Counted from the stretch's first letter, positions 9,271-17,837 are shown. The stretch is DNA of 60,874 nt from Hyphomicrobiales bacterium (GCA_021730985.1 JAKFYI010000023.1:1-60874); one strand, 5' to 3'. The notes: a model not told the origin generated them from the sequence alone. Numbers and translations: made by a program.

Positions 9271-9491
9271 TGAGACGCCTTCGATTGCTGGCCGCGACTG
9301 CGGACGATCCCGAAAACGATCAGCGCAACGGAAGCCAAGAACACCGGGATCAGCACGTAATCAAGCTTGGCGACGTAGGCAGCCAGCCCCAGCGCCGCTA
9401 ACGCTGCGGCCAATATCGGCGTCCCGCAACACAGGATGGCGAGAAGCGCGCCCGCAATGCCGGTGCCGATCAGTTTCGTATTCCGGTCCAT
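9267..9491 (-). CDS. merF: MerF-type mercury transporter
   Basis: The 74-residue inner-membrane protein has two transmembrane helices (about residues 9-34 and 42-64) with the vicinal pair LCCGTP in the first, and the family sequence KLDYVLIPVF at the second. MerF moves Hg(II) into the cytosol. The second Cys pair seen near the C-terminus of plasmid MerF proteins is absent; the tail is instead hydrophilic (RSRGQQSKASQ), and the coupled GDCCVxC protein may supply the missing thiols. No merA, merR or merP lies in the window, so uptake without visible reduction is odd. Bordered by a transposase remnant, the pair is probably acquired. Confidence 0.85.
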   Translation of the reverse strand: MDRNTKLIGTGIAGALLAILCCGTPILAAALAALGLAAYVAKLDYVLIPVFLASVALIVFGIVRSRGQQSKASQ

Positions 9492-9538
9492 GGCGGAGCT
9501 ATATCGCCCGCCAGGATCACGGACCAGTCACAAGGCGG

Positions 9539-9937
9539 TTAGACGAGGGTTTGTTGCGGCGGCAACTCCCACACCATCGCGGCCTTGATCCGGCCTTTGG
9601 CCAGTATCCGGCCCTGCCGCCGCAACATCCCTAGCGCGTGGATGATCCGGCTTCCAATGGACTTGGCCAACACCACCAGCGCCGCCATGAACAACCTGGT
9701 TTGCTCGCCACGCTTGAACAGGTGCCGCACGTCAACATAGGCTGGTAAGCCCTTGGGGTCGCCGCTGGCTTCAAAGATCGAAATGGCCGCTTCGATATGA
9801 GAGAGATCGGCACGGGCCTGCCCTAGCAGCCGCTCATACTTCTCGACGCTGCGGGTAATCTCGTCGCGCTTGGAACGCAGAGTCGTAACGGTTCGGATTT
9901 CAGCAATGCCGGAAACATCTAGGGCGATCCCGGTCAA
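9539..9937 (-). CDS. Hypothetical coiled-coil protein, possibly internally rearranged
   Basis: The 132-residue product starts MTGIALDVSGIAEIRTVTTL, followed by a charged helical segment (KRDEITRSVEKYERLLGQ) probably forming a coiled coil, and ends in a basic region around RRQGRILAKGRIKAAMVWEL. I recall similar short proteins recurring near mobile regions in Hyphomicrobiales, in which a longer segment separates a YVDVRHLFKRGE-like part from a C-terminal HALxMxxRRG-like part. Here these are joined by a short segment, which suggests an internal deletion. Function is unknown. It is a plausible coding gene in the islet but may be a degenerate copy. Confidence 0.6.
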   Translation of the reverse strand: MTGIALDVSGIAEIRTVTTLRSKRDEITRSVEKYERLLGQARADLSHIEAAISIFEASGDPKGLPAYVDVRHLFKRGEQTRLFMAALVVLAKSIGSRIIHALGMLRRQGRILAKGRIKAAMVWELPPQQTLV

Positions 9938-9976
9938 ATGGCTTGTGGCGTTTGCGCCCTAATACCGAGCTAGGGC

Positions 9977-10414
9977 TCAATACACAGACCACAGCCCGGG
10001 CGTCGCCAGTTCCAGCAGGTGCCCGTCGGGATCGCGGAAGTAAATGCTGCGGCCCCCGCGCGGCCAGTCGGTGCGGCCTTCGATTGCGATCCTCTGCGCC
10101 GTCAGCCGTTCCTCCCACGCGCCGAGTTCGTCCGCGCCGATGGCGAACGCAACGTGCAGCCGGCCGGAGCCGCCGTGGCCAGGGATGGTTCCGCCCGGCA
10201 TCGTCACCGTGTCAGCCGTTGTCCCGCGACGGAACAGCAGCAGCACGCTGCGATCGGCCACGCCGTAGGCGCACAACCGCTCGTCGGCGAAAATAGGCTT
10301 GAGTTCCAATGCGCCTTCGTAGAACCGGCGAGCCCGCGCCATGTCGTCCGTGTAAAGAGCGGTTTCCAGAATTCCGCCGAGTTTCGGCATTTTTTTGCCT
10401 GCTTTCTGCGCCAT
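9977..10414 (-). CDS. VOC-family (glyoxalase/bleomycin resistance fold) protein
   Basis: The 145-residue protein has two beta-alpha-beta-beta-beta modules of the vicinal oxygen chelate fold: ETALYTDDMARARRFYEGAL at the start, LHVAFAIGADEL in the middle and IYFRDPDGHLLELATPG at the end. The His of LHVAF and Glu of LLELA fit metal-ligand positions of the fold. Members include dioxygenases, glyoxalases and drug-binding proteins, and the substrate is not inferable. An alternative start eight codons in (MPKLGGIL) is possible. It diverges from the secreted protein gene at 10553, and the shared intergenic region contains a CtrA-like box. Confidence 0.83.
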   Translation of the reverse strand: MAQKAGKKMPKLGGILETALYTDDMARARRFYEGALELKPIFADERLCAYGVADRSVLLLFRRGTTADTVTMPGGTIPGHGGSGRLHVAFAIGADELGAWEERLTAQRIAIEGRTDWPRGGRSIYFRDPDGHLLELATPGLWSVY

Positions 10415-10478
10415 ATCCTGGGAAGGTAGCGAACCGCCAGGGCGTGGTGGTTCCGATCGGCCCCGCGACCCCTTATGG

Positions 10479-10493
10479 TTAATCCATAATTAA
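10479..10493. promoter_or_regulatory. CtrA-like binding site TTAA-N7-TTAA
   Basis: The region reads TTAA, seven bases (TCCATAA), TTAA, matching the full consensus recognised by the cell-cycle regulator CtrA in alphaproteobacteria. It lies between the divergent VOC gene and the secreted protein gene, 60 bases before the latter's proposed start. Function is inferred from sequence alone. Confidence 0.5.
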
Positions 10494-10552
10494 TCTCGCT
10501 TTGCGAGGAATTGAGGGTCCTGCGGTCGCCGAGGCGTAAGGGGAGTAGGCAG

Positions 10553-11260
10553 TTGCTGAACGGGAAACTCGCGGGAGCCGTGTTCGGCGGCATCTTCATC
10601 GCTGCGACATCCGCTGGCACCTGGGCCGCCTATTCCTATTCCTACGAGGCCGCGCTGAGCGCAGCGCCGACACCCGATCTGCAGACCCCGATTTCCAATG
10701 CCGATGCCAAGGGCGACCGGCTCAACGCCGCGATCGAATCCAAGCCTGTCGCGATCCAGACGATCCTGCCGCCTATCAAAGCCGCGCCGCAGGCCGATGC
10801 AGCGCCGGCCAGCTACAGCGTGGCGTCACTCGCCTCCACAGCGGTGGACCTGCCGAAATCGCGCTTCGAGCCGCGCATCGAGCTTCGCAAGCCCTTGGCA
10901 ACCGCGCCTGCTGCCACGCAAGACAAATCCGCACAGGACAAGCAAAAGCGCGTGGAGCAGCAGAAGCTCCTGATCGACGACGCTCAGATCGGCGCGCTGA
11001 AGACCCGCCTTATGCTCACCCCGACGCAGGAAGAATTCTGGCCGGCGGTCGAGGTTACGCTTCGCGACGTGGTCCGCTCCCACGCCCGCAAGAGCCGCAG
11101 CGCGCGCGTAGCCCCGCCGATCGACGTCAACAGCGCCGAAGTCCAGCAACTGATCTCCGCCGCGGTGCCGCTCATCATGCGGCTCAGCGAAGACCAGAAG
11201 CGCGAGGTTCGCGCGCTCGCCCGCATCATCGGCCTCGAAACGGTTGCCGCTCGGATCTAA
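10553..11260 (+). CDS. Hypothetical membrane-anchored or secreted protein with LTPTQ motif
   Basis: With the TTG at 10553 the product has 235 residues. It starts with a signal anchor (GKLAGAVFGGIFIAATSAG), continues with an Ala/Pro-rich linker, and ends in a helical domain with IGALKTRLMLTPTQEEFWPAVE, LISAAVPLIMRLSEDQKREVR. The LTPTQ and LSEDQ elements are reminiscent of Spy/CpxP-like helical periplasmic proteins, but the match is too weak to name. I prefer this start because AAGGGGAG lies about nine bases upstream; the frame is open from a TTG at 10511. The CtrA-like box upstream suggests cell-cycle control, which is inference. Confidence 0.72.
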   Translation: MLNGKLAGAVFGGIFIAATSAGTWAAYSYSYEAALSAAPTPDLQTPISNADAKGDRLNAAIESKPVAIQTILPPIKAAPQADAAPASYSVASLASTAVDLPKSRFEPRIELRKPLATAPAATQDKSAQDKQKRVEQQKLLIDDAQIGALKTRLMLTPTQEEFWPAVEVTLRDVVRSHARKSRSARVAPPIDVNSAEVQQLISAAVPLIMRLSEDQKREVRALARIIGLETVAARI

Positions 11261-11305
11261 CTCCCCCGGTTTGATGCCGGGAGCAATTGCCGCCACATTG
11301 GCGCG

Positions 11306-12454
11306 ATGCGCGCGGCCCACCCCAGCGACCCATTCTACGCCGGCGTTCCGACCTTCCGCGGCTTCGCCAACGTGGCCGATCCGCAGCGCTATCAGCCGCT
11401 ACCGGCCGATTGGCTGATCGGCATCGCCGACGTCGCCGACTCCACCGCAGCCGTGCAGGCGAAGCGCTACAAGGCCGTCAACATGGCCGGCGCCGCGGTG
11501 ATCGCCGCTTTGACCAACGCGCTCGGCCACCGCGATTTCCCGTTCGTGTTCGGTGGCGATGGCGCGAGCTTCGCCGTGCCGGACGCCGACTCCGCGGTCG
11601 CGCGAGCAGCGCTTTCCGCGACTGCCGCCTGGGTGAGGGACGAACTGGATATGACCTTGCGAACCGGACTGGTCCCGGTTGCCGAGTTGCGCGCGCGTGG
11701 CTCGGACGTCCGGCTCGCCCGCTTTGCCGCGTCCGACAATGTGGCGCTGGCGATGTTCGCAGGCGGCGGATTGGCCGCTGCCGACGCCGCCGTGAAGCAG
11801 GGCGAATTCGCCGTGCCCGCCGCACTCACCGGCACACGGCCCGATCTGAGCGGGCTGTCGTGCCGGTTCGATGAAATTCCAGCCGCGCGCGGTCTGATCC
11901 TGTCGCTGCTGGTCAGCGCCGCACCCGGCGCGAAACGAGGTGATGTGCGCGCGGTGTTCGAGGCGATCATCCGCCTCACCGAGCGTGACCCGGACGCATC
12001 CGGCCCGGTGCCGCACCAAGCGCCCCGGCTTGGCTGGCCGCCGCAAAACCTCGACCTTGAAGCGCGCGCGCAACGCCGCGCCGGCGAGTCTTTGGCTCTG
12101 CGCAAGGCCAAGCTGCTGGTGTGGACACTGCTGTCCTACCTGGTCGTGCGCCTCAACATCAGGGCCGGCGGGTTTTCCCCGAAAAAATACATGCGGGAGG
12201 TGGTGGAGAATTCCGACTTCCGCAAATTCGACGACACCTTGCGCATGGTGATCGACTGCACGCCGGCGCTGGCCGACGAGGCCGAAGCAGCCCTCAAGGC
12301 GGCGGCGGGTACGGTGCGCTTCGGGCTGCACCGGCAGGACAAGGCGATGATGACCTGCTTCACGCCGTCCCCGACCGACCCCAGCCATGTGCATTTCATC
12401 GACGGCGCACGCGGCGGCTACACGTCGGCGGCGATTGCGCTCAAGGCCGGCTGA
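11306..12454 (+). CDS. DUF3095 protein, divergent nucleotidyl-cyclase fold
   Basis: The 382-residue protein matches the DUF3095 family. Residues about 36-90 read like a class III cyclase/GGDEF core: WLIGIADVADST offers aspartates at 42 and 45 where the cyclase FxDIxGF aspartate sits, and FGGDGASF (83-88) matches the second metal-binding loop. The C-terminal half (FRKFDDTLRMVIDCTP, then FGLHRQDKAMMTCFTP) is particular to the family. A nucleotide cyclase or related activity is suggested by the fold, but no activity is established to my knowledge. No membrane segment is seen. It precedes the Vgb-like gene by 44 bases and could be cotranscribed. Confidence 0.8.
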   Translation: MRAAHPSDPFYAGVPTFRGFANVADPQRYQPLPADWLIGIADVADSTAAVQAKRYKAVNMAGAAVIAALTNALGHRDFPFVFGGDGASFAVPDADSAVARAALSATAAWVRDELDMTLRTGLVPVAELRARGSDVRLARFAASDNVALAMFAGGGLAAADAAVKQGEFAVPAALTGTRPDLSGLSCRFDEIPAARGLILSLLVSAAPGAKRGDVRAVFEAIIRLTERDPDASGPVPHQAPRLGWPPQNLDLEARAQRRAGESLALRKAKLLVWTLLSYLVVRLNIRAGGFSPKKYMREVVENSDFRKFDDTLRMVIDCTPALADEAEAALKAAAGTVRFGLHRQDKAMMTCFTPSPTDPSHVHFIDGARGGYTSAAIALKAG

Positions 12455-12498
12455 CGCCGGGCGTTGCCGTTTCGCCGCGCGCTCGCTAGCATCCCGCC

Positions 12499-13446
12499 AT
12501 GTCAGATGCAGTCGTGACGTCCGTGTCCCCGCCGCGCGCCCGCGCGATCCATCCACCTGAAATCCGCGAGCACAAGATCCCGACGCCGGGCAGCAAGCCC
12601 TACATCGCGATGGAAGGCTTCGACGGCTGCCTGTGGTTTTGCGAAAGCGGCACCTCGAAAATCGGACGCTTCGACCCCAAGAGTGCAAGCTTCAACGAAT
12701 TCGATCTTCCCACAAAAAACGCAACGCCGATCGGCATCACTATCGGCGGCGACGGCAACTACTGGTTCTGCGAGAAGACCGCAAACCAGGTCGGCCGCAT
12801 CACGCCGCAAGGCGTGGTCACCGAATTCCCGCTGCCGACGCCGAATGCAGGCCCGGACGGCATCCTCAACGGGCCCGACGGCAACGTGTGGTTCTCGGAA
12901 AGCGAAGTGAGCCAGATCGGCCGCATCACGCCGGACGGAAAGATCACCGAGTTCAAGACCGGGCTGACGCCGGGCTGCAAGCCGCTGTCGTTCTCCGAGC
13001 GCGACGGCGCGCTGTGGTTCAGCGAGGCATCCGGCAACCGGATCGGCCGTATCGCAATGGACGGCACGGTGACGGAATTCCCGATCCCGAGCCACGACAG
13101 CCAGCCGCGCGCCACCATCGCGCACCCAGACGGCAGCATCTGGTTCGTCGAGACCTCGACCAATGCGCTCGGCCGCATCGATCGCGCCGGCAGGATCACC
13201 GAACATCCCGTGACGACGCCAAACGCGTCGCTGCGCGGTGTTTGCGTCGGTCCCGACGGCGATCTCTGGACCACAGAGAACTTCGCCAACAAGATCGGCC
13301 GCATGGCGCCGGACGGCACCATGCTTGGCGAATACAACATCCCGACGCCGAACAGCGGCGCGCGCTGCATCGGCGCGATGTCGAACGGCCGGCTCTACTT
13401 CACGCAATGGGATGTCGGCATGATCGGCGAAATCATCATCAAATAA
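12499..13446 (+). CDS. Vgb-like beta-propeller lyase (streptogramin lyase family)
   Basis: The 315-residue protein is built from about seven repeats of a 40-residue unit with the pattern LWFxE-(S/T)xxxKIGRI-(T/D)-xxG-xxxEFPLPTP, the beta-propeller of virginiamycin B lyase. Vgb linearises type B streptogramins by elimination, but most chromosomal members have no proven resistance role. No signal peptide is visible, so it is cytosolic. It heads a run with a dienelactone hydrolase, a Bug receptor and a GMC oxidoreductase, so a catabolic lactonase or lyase role is at least as likely as antibiotic resistance. Substrate unknown. Confidence 0.8.
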   Translation: MSDAVVTSVSPPRARAIHPPEIREHKIPTPGSKPYIAMEGFDGCLWFCESGTSKIGRFDPKSASFNEFDLPTKNATPIGITIGGDGNYWFCEKTANQVGRITPQGVVTEFPLPTPNAGPDGILNGPDGNVWFSESEVSQIGRITPDGKITEFKTGLTPGCKPLSFSERDGALWFSEASGNRIGRIAMDGTVTEFPIPSHDSQPRATIAHPDGSIWFVETSTNALGRIDRAGRITEHPVTTPNASLRGVCVGPDGDLWTTENFANKIGRMAPDGTMLGEYNIPTPNSGARCIGAMSNGRLYFTQWDVGMIGEIIIK

Positions 13447-13485
13447 GACGCGCATCACGCGCAAAGCTAGAATGGGAGGCGAAAC

Positions 13486-14217
13486 GTGGCGGTTGAGAGG
13501 ATCGACTATCAGGCCGGCAGCGTCACTGCGAAGGGTGCGCTGGTCTGGAACGAGAAGGTCAGCGGCAAGCGCCCGCTCCTGCTGGTGATGCCGAACTGGC
13601 TCGGCGTCACCGACATCGCGATCAAGCGCGCCGCCAAGATGGCCGGCGACAAATACATTGCGTTCGTCGGATGCATGTACGGCGAAGGCAGGACCAGCGC
13701 CGGCCCGCCGGAATCCGGCGAGTTGATGATGTCGGTGCGCGCCGACCGCGTCGAAGGACGCAAGCGCGTCAAATCCGCGCTGGACACGATGGTCTCGGAA
13801 GCCGGCAAGCGCGGCATCGGTGACGCATCGAAGAAGGCCGCCGTGGGTTTCTGCTTCGGCGGCGGCAACGTGCTGGAACTGGCTCGCAGCGGCGCCGACG
13901 TCAACGCCGTGGTCTGCCTGCACGGCGACCTCGTCACCACCATGCCGGCGAAGAAGGGCGACATCAAAGCCGCGGTGTTCGTGATCCACGGCTCCAAGGA
14001 TCCGGTGGCGCCGAAGGCGGATCGCGACGCGCTCGAAGCCGAACTCGACGCCTCGGGCTGCAATTGGCAGATGCTCGACTTCGGCGGCCGGCTGCATTCG
14101 TTCGCGGAAGAAGAAACGATGATGGCGGGCGTCGCGGAATATCATGCCGGCGCCGCGCACCAGACCTACCGGATGCTCGACGACTTCATCCAGGACGCGT
14201 TCAACAAGAAGCTGTAA
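13486..14217 (+). CDS. Dienelactone hydrolase family protein
   Basis: The 243-residue alpha/beta hydrolase has the family nucleophile elbow GFCFGG with Cys at residue 123, the same position as in classical dienelactone hydrolase. The acid GSKDPVAPK near 170 and the His of GGRLHSF near 204 complete a Cys-Asp-His triad. Such enzymes open dienelactones in aromatic degradation or hydrolyse related esters. Translation starts at GTG 13486, with a GGGAGG site upstream. It lies 39 bases after the Vgb-like gene and is followed by a palindromic repeat element that separates it from the receptor gene. Confidence 0.88.
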   Translation: MAVERIDYQAGSVTAKGALVWNEKVSGKRPLLLVMPNWLGVTDIAIKRAAKMAGDKYIAFVGCMYGEGRTSAGPPESGELMMSVRADRVEGRKRVKSALDTMVSEAGKRGIGDASKKAAVGFCFGGGNVLELARSGADVNAVVCLHGDLVTTMPAKKGDIKAAVFVIHGSKDPVAPKADRDALEAELDASGCNWQMLDFGGRLHSFAEEETMMAGVAEYHAGAAHQTYRMLDDFIQDAFNKKL

Positions 14218-14222
14218 CGAAG

Positions 14223-14317
14223 TGTCATTCCGGGGCGCCCACAGGGCGAACCCGGAATCCATAGCCACCGCTGCGGACTATGGATTCCGGATCGCGCCTA
14301 CGGCGCGTCCGGAATGG
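14223..14317. repeat. Palindromic intergenic repeat element, copy 1
   Basis: Nested inverted repeats: GTCATTCCGGGGCGC at the left pairs with GGCGCGTCCGGAATG at the right, and CCCGGAATCCATAG pairs with CTATGGATTCCGG across the centre, so the RNA would fold into one long hairpin. A second copy is at 24951-25050. Elements of this form are abundant between genes in Bradyrhizobium relatives. It could attenuate transcription between the hydrolase and the receptor gene. Confidence 0.85.
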
Positions 14318-14342
14318 CAAAAGAGAAACGGGAGGAAATCTC

Positions 14343-15332
14343 ATGCGCGCTGTCGCTCGCATTGCACTTACGCTGGCCGCATCGGCCGGCGCCGCGTTGC
14401 TGGCACCTGCCGCTCACGCGCAAACCTATCCCAACAAGCCCATCCGGATGATCGTGTCGATCGCCGCGGGTAGCGTCACCGATGTCATCATGCGGGCGGC
14501 CGCGGCGGAGTTGCAGACCCGGCTCGGCCAGCCGCTGGTGATCGAGAACATCGGCGGCGCGGCAGGCATCCTCGGCGGCAGGGCCTGCGAGCAGGCCTCT
14601 GGCGACGGCTACACCGTCTGCGTGGTCTATCACTCGACGATGTCGTTCAACCCGCTGATCTTCAGCAATCTGCCCTATAACCCCGACAACCTGATGCCGC
14701 TGGCTCGGCTGTTTTTCCTGGTCGAAGGCGTGTTCGCCTCACCCGCGATCAACGTCAATTCGATCGCCGAATTGAAGGCGCTCGCGCAATCCAAGCCCGA
14801 TGCGCTGAACTACGCCACGCTGGGCGAGGGCTCCTACCCCGACCTGTTCATGAAGTGGATGAACAACCAGTGGAACACCCGCATCGTCGGCATTCCATAC
14901 AAGGGCGGCGGACCGGCCGCGCAGGCGGTGGCGGCGGGCCAGGTGCAGGTCACGCGGTTCGGCGTCGGCAACTTCCTGGGTCTCGTGCAGGGCGGCAAGG
15001 TGAAGGCGCTGGCCGTGTCGTCGGCCAGGCGTTCGCCGACACTGCCCGACGTGCCGACCTTCATCGAGGTCGGCTGGGGCGACTACCCCGGCCAGGGCTG
15101 GTGGGGTCTTGCGGCGCCGAAGGGCGTGCCGCCGGCGATCGCCACGCGGTTGACGGACGAGTTCCGCAAACTGTTCAGCGAACCGAAGTTCATGGAGCTT
15201 CTGGAGAAGCAGGCGGTGGTGCCGGCCGCGACCGACGCCGCGGGCTTCGCCGCCTTCCTCAAGGACGACCGCAAGAACGCGGAGACACTGATCAAGATCG
15301 CGAACACGAAGAAGCAGGAGTTCAAGGAGTAG
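14343..15332 (+). CDS. Bug-family (TctC) periplasmic solute receptor
   Basis: The 329-residue protein has a signal peptide (ALTLAASAGAALLAPAAHAQ) followed by YPNKPIRMIVSIAAG, the standard N-terminus of mature Bug receptors, and later GIPYKGGGPAAQAVAAGQV, the second ligand-binding loop. The receptors bind carboxylates or aromatic acids and feed tripartite tricarboxylate transporters, but no tctA or tctB is present, as is common for orphan Bugs. The ATG at 14343 is preceded by GGGAGGAAATCTC, a strong site. It ends two bases before the GMC oxidoreductase start, so the two are one transcript and the oxidoreductase substrate may be related to the ligand. Confidence 0.92.
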   Translation: MRAVARIALTLAASAGAALLAPAAHAQTYPNKPIRMIVSIAAGSVTDVIMRAAAAELQTRLGQPLVIENIGGAAGILGGRACEQASGDGYTVCVVYHSTMSFNPLIFSNLPYNPDNLMPLARLFFLVEGVFASPAINVNSIAELKALAQSKPDALNYATLGEGSYPDLFMKWMNNQWNTRIVGIPYKGGGPAAQAVAAGQVQVTRFGVGNFLGLVQGGKVKALAVSSARRSPTLPDVPTFIEVGWGDYPGQGWWGLAAPKGVPPAIATRLTDEFRKLFSEPKFMELLEKQAVVPAATDAAGFAAFLKDDRKNAETLIKIANTKKQEFKE

Positions 15333-15334
15333 CA

Positions 15335-16975
15335 ATGGCAATCCCGGCGACCGGCGAGTCTTACGATTACATCGTGGTCGGCGCGGGCAGCGCCGGCTGC
15401 GTGATGGCGAACCGGCTCACCGCGTCGGGCAAGCACCGCGTGCTCCTGCTGGAGGCCGGTCCGCCGAACCGCAATCCGTGGCTGCATATCCCGCTCGGCT
15501 ACGGCCGGCTGTTCACCGACACGCGCTACAACTGGTGCTACCAGACCGAGCCGCAGCCGGAGTGCCACGGTCGCAACGTGATCGCGCCGCGCGGCAAGAC
15601 ACTCGGCGGATCGAGCTCGATCAACGGCTTGATCTACATTCGCGGCCAGGCTGAGGACTTCGACCACTGGCGCCAGCTCGGCAACACCGGTTGGAGCCAC
15701 GCCGACGTGCTGCCGTATTTTCGCAAGGCCGAGGACAACGAGCGCGGCGCCGACGAACATCACGGCTCAGGCGGTCCGCTCGGCGTGTCGGACGTGCGCG
15801 ACAAGCATCCGCTGGCGCAGGCCTTCATCGAAGCCGCTCAACAATGCGGCTATCCGAAGAACGACGATTTCAACGGCGCGGCGCAGGAGGGCGCGGGCTT
15901 CTATCAGACCACCATGCGCAAGGGTGTGCGCTCCTCGACCGCGGCGGCGTATCTCAAGCCGGCGCGGTCGCGCAGCAACCTCAACGTGGTATCGGACGCG
16001 CTCGCCACAAAGATTCTGTTCGATGGACGGCGCGCGACCGGCGTCGAATATCTCGTGGGCGATCAGAAGCGGACGGCGATGGCCCATGTCGAGGTCATCG
16101 CCACCTCAGGCGCGTTCAACTCGCCGCAGCTTCTGCAACTGTCCGGGCTCGGCCCGGCGGAGTTGCTGCGCTCGCTCGGCATCCCGGTGATCGCCGACAT
16201 GCCCGGCGTCGGCGACCAGCTCAGCGACCATTATTTCGCGCGCATCATCATGCGCAGCCGCGAGCCGATCACGCTCAACGATGCCGCGCGCAACTGGCTG
16301 CTCGGCGCCAAGGCGGTGATGGACTACGCGCTATTCCGCCGCGGTTACTTCGCCATTCCCGCGATCTCGGCCGGCTGCTTCATCAAGGCGCATCCGTCGT
16401 CGGCCACACCCGATATCCAATGCTCGATCGCGCTGTATTCCATTCACAACCTCGGCGACTGGGTCGATTCGTTCTCCGGCTTCACCATCACGGCAACGTT
16501 GCTGCGGCCGGAGAGCCGCGGCCACGTCCGCATCAAGTCCGCCGATCCGCGGCAGGCGCCGGCGATCCACCCGAATTATCTCGCCACGCAGAAGGACCGC
16601 GACACGCTGCTCGGCGGCGTGAAGGCGCTGCGCCGCATGGCGAAAGCGCCGGCGCTCGCACGCCACATCGCCGAGGAGGTCGATCCCGGTCTGTCCTGCG
16701 ACGGCGACGACGCACTGCTCGACTTCATCCGAAGCCGCGGCTCGACGGTCTATCACCCGGTCAGCACCTGCCGGATGGGGCAGGACGCCAAGGCCGTGGT
16801 CGATGAGCGGCTGCGGGTGCGCGGATTCGAGGGGCTGCGCGTGATCGACGCCTCGATCATGCCGGCCGTGGTGTCCGGCAACACCAATGCCGCGACCATC
16901 ATGATCGCCGAGAAGGGCGCCGACATGGTCCTGGAGGACGCCAAGACCGCGGCGGGCGCGCGGGCGGGGGCCTGA
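15335..16975 (+). CDS. GMC-family FAD oxidoreductase (choline dehydrogenase-like)
   Basis: The 546-residue flavoprotein has the N-terminal FAD motif [17 protein letters not shown] (residues about 12-28) and LLLEAGP, the GMC signature [17 protein letters not shown], and the C-terminal catalytic [13 protein letters not shown] (His) with [22 protein letters not shown] enzymes oxidise alcohols to aldehydes or ketones; polyethylene glycol, choline and other alcohols are all used by close subgroups, so the substrate is open. The start codon follows the receptor stop by two bases, with AAGGAG overlapping the receptor's last codons. The gene closes the catabolic-looking run. Confidence 0.92.
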   Translation: MAIPATGESYDYIVVGAGSAGCVMANRLTASGKHRVLLLEAGPPNRNPWLHIPLGYGRLFTDTRYNWCYQTEPQPECHGRNVIAPRGKTLGGSSSINGLIYIRGQAEDFDHWRQLGNTGWSHADVLPYFRKAEDNERGADEHHGSGGPLGVSDVRDKHPLAQAFIEAAQQCGYPKNDDFNGAAQEGAGFYQTTMRKGVRSSTAAAYLKPARSRSNLNVVSDALATKILFDGRRATGVEYLVGDQKRTAMAHVEVIATSGAFNSPQLLQLSGLGPAELLRSLGIPVIADMPGVGDQLSDHYFARIIMRSREPITLNDAARNWLLGAKAVMDYALFRRGYFAIPAISAGCFIKAHPSSATPDIQCSIALYSIHNLGDWVDSFSGFTITATLLRPESRGHVRIKSADPRQAPAIHPNYLATQKDRDTLLGGVKALRRMAKAPALARHIAEEVDPGLSCDGDDALLDFIRSRGSTVYHPVSTCRMGQDAKAVVDERLRVRGFEGLRVIDASIMPAVVSGNTNAATIMIAEKGADMVLEDAKTAAGARAGA

Positions 16976-17128
16976 GCTCAACCTAACCAACTGATTTCGC
17001 TACGATTTATAGCTCGCCTTACGGCCTCCATGATTGTGATGAAAAAGCATCGAAGCGGCTGAACCTTTTCCGGTTTTGAAGCTACCAATGCTTAGGCGCG
17101 GTCGTTTCGCGTGTCGGAGGGGAATTCG

Positions 17129-17821
17129 ATGTCGAGGGGAGCTGTTACGGCGGCCGCATGCGTTGCGGGCTGCTTGGCTGCAACCGGAGCTTGGGCCAAG
17201 GCCCCTGCCCCGCTCGTCCCCATTGCGCTGGTGGAGGACGTGACCAGCGCCACCACCGACGTCGAGTTCATGGACTATGTCGGCACCGGCCAGGTCATCA
17301 AACTCGCGCCGAAAGACATCATCGTCCTCAGCTATCTCAAGTCCTGCCAGCACGAGACCATCACCGGCGGCACCGTGACGATCGGCGCTGAGCAAAGCGC
17401 CGTGCAGGGTGGCAGCGTCAAGCGCGCCAAGGTCGCTTGCAACGGCGGCAAGATGCAGCTCGCTTCGGCCGAGGCGAACGCTAGCGGCGCCAGTTCGTTC
17501 CGCCTGCAAAGCGCACCGATCTCGCCGGTACTCTACGCGACGGCGCCGATGGTGCATCTCCCCAAGCTTCAGGCCAGCGATTCCCGCACCCTGGTGATCG
17601 AACGCCTCGACCGGCCGGGTGAGCGCGCCGAATTTGTCATCGGCGACGGCAACACCGGGTTCTACGATCTCGCCAAAGCCAAGGCGAAGCCGCTGACCCG
17701 CGGCGGCGTCTATCGCGCGACGATCGGCACCAACAAGGTGACGTTCAAGATCGACGCCAAGGCCAAGACCACCGGCAAGATCCCCGTCGTCAGCCGCCTG
17801 TTGCGCTTCACGCCCGGTTGA
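17129..17821 (+). CDS. Secreted hypothetical protein upstream of a CHASE2 cyclase
   Basis: The 230-residue protein has a cleavable signal peptide (AACVAGCLAATGAWAK) and a beta-rich mature part. The segment VEFMDYVGTGQVIKLAPKDIIVLSYLKSC resembles the ribbon of FecR-like periplasmic domains, but the match is weak. A start at 17129 is supported by GGAGGGG nine bases upstream. The gene ends 17 bases before the CHASE2 cyclase gene on the same strand, and secreted or FecR-type proteins are often partners of CHASE2 receptors, so it may present a signal to the sensor domain. This link is inference from position. Confidence 0.75.
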   Translation: MSRGAVTAAACVAGCLAATGAWAKAPAPLVPIALVEDVTSATTDVEFMDYVGTGQVIKLAPKDIIVLSYLKSCQHETITGGTVTIGAEQSAVQGGSVKRAKVACNGGKMQLASAEANASGASSFRLQSAPISPVLYATAPMVHLPKLQASDSRTLVIERLDRPGERAEFVIGDGNTGFYDLAKAKAKPLTRGGVYRATIGTNKVTFKIDAKAKTTGKIPVVSRLLRFTPG

Positions 17822-17837
17822 TCCCATCATCGCGCGC

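Noticed and set aside
12499..13446. Definite antibiotic resistance gene (virginiamycin B lyase)
   Set aside because: The propeller family is broad and the gene lies in a catabolic-looking run; resistance cannot be claimed from sequence.
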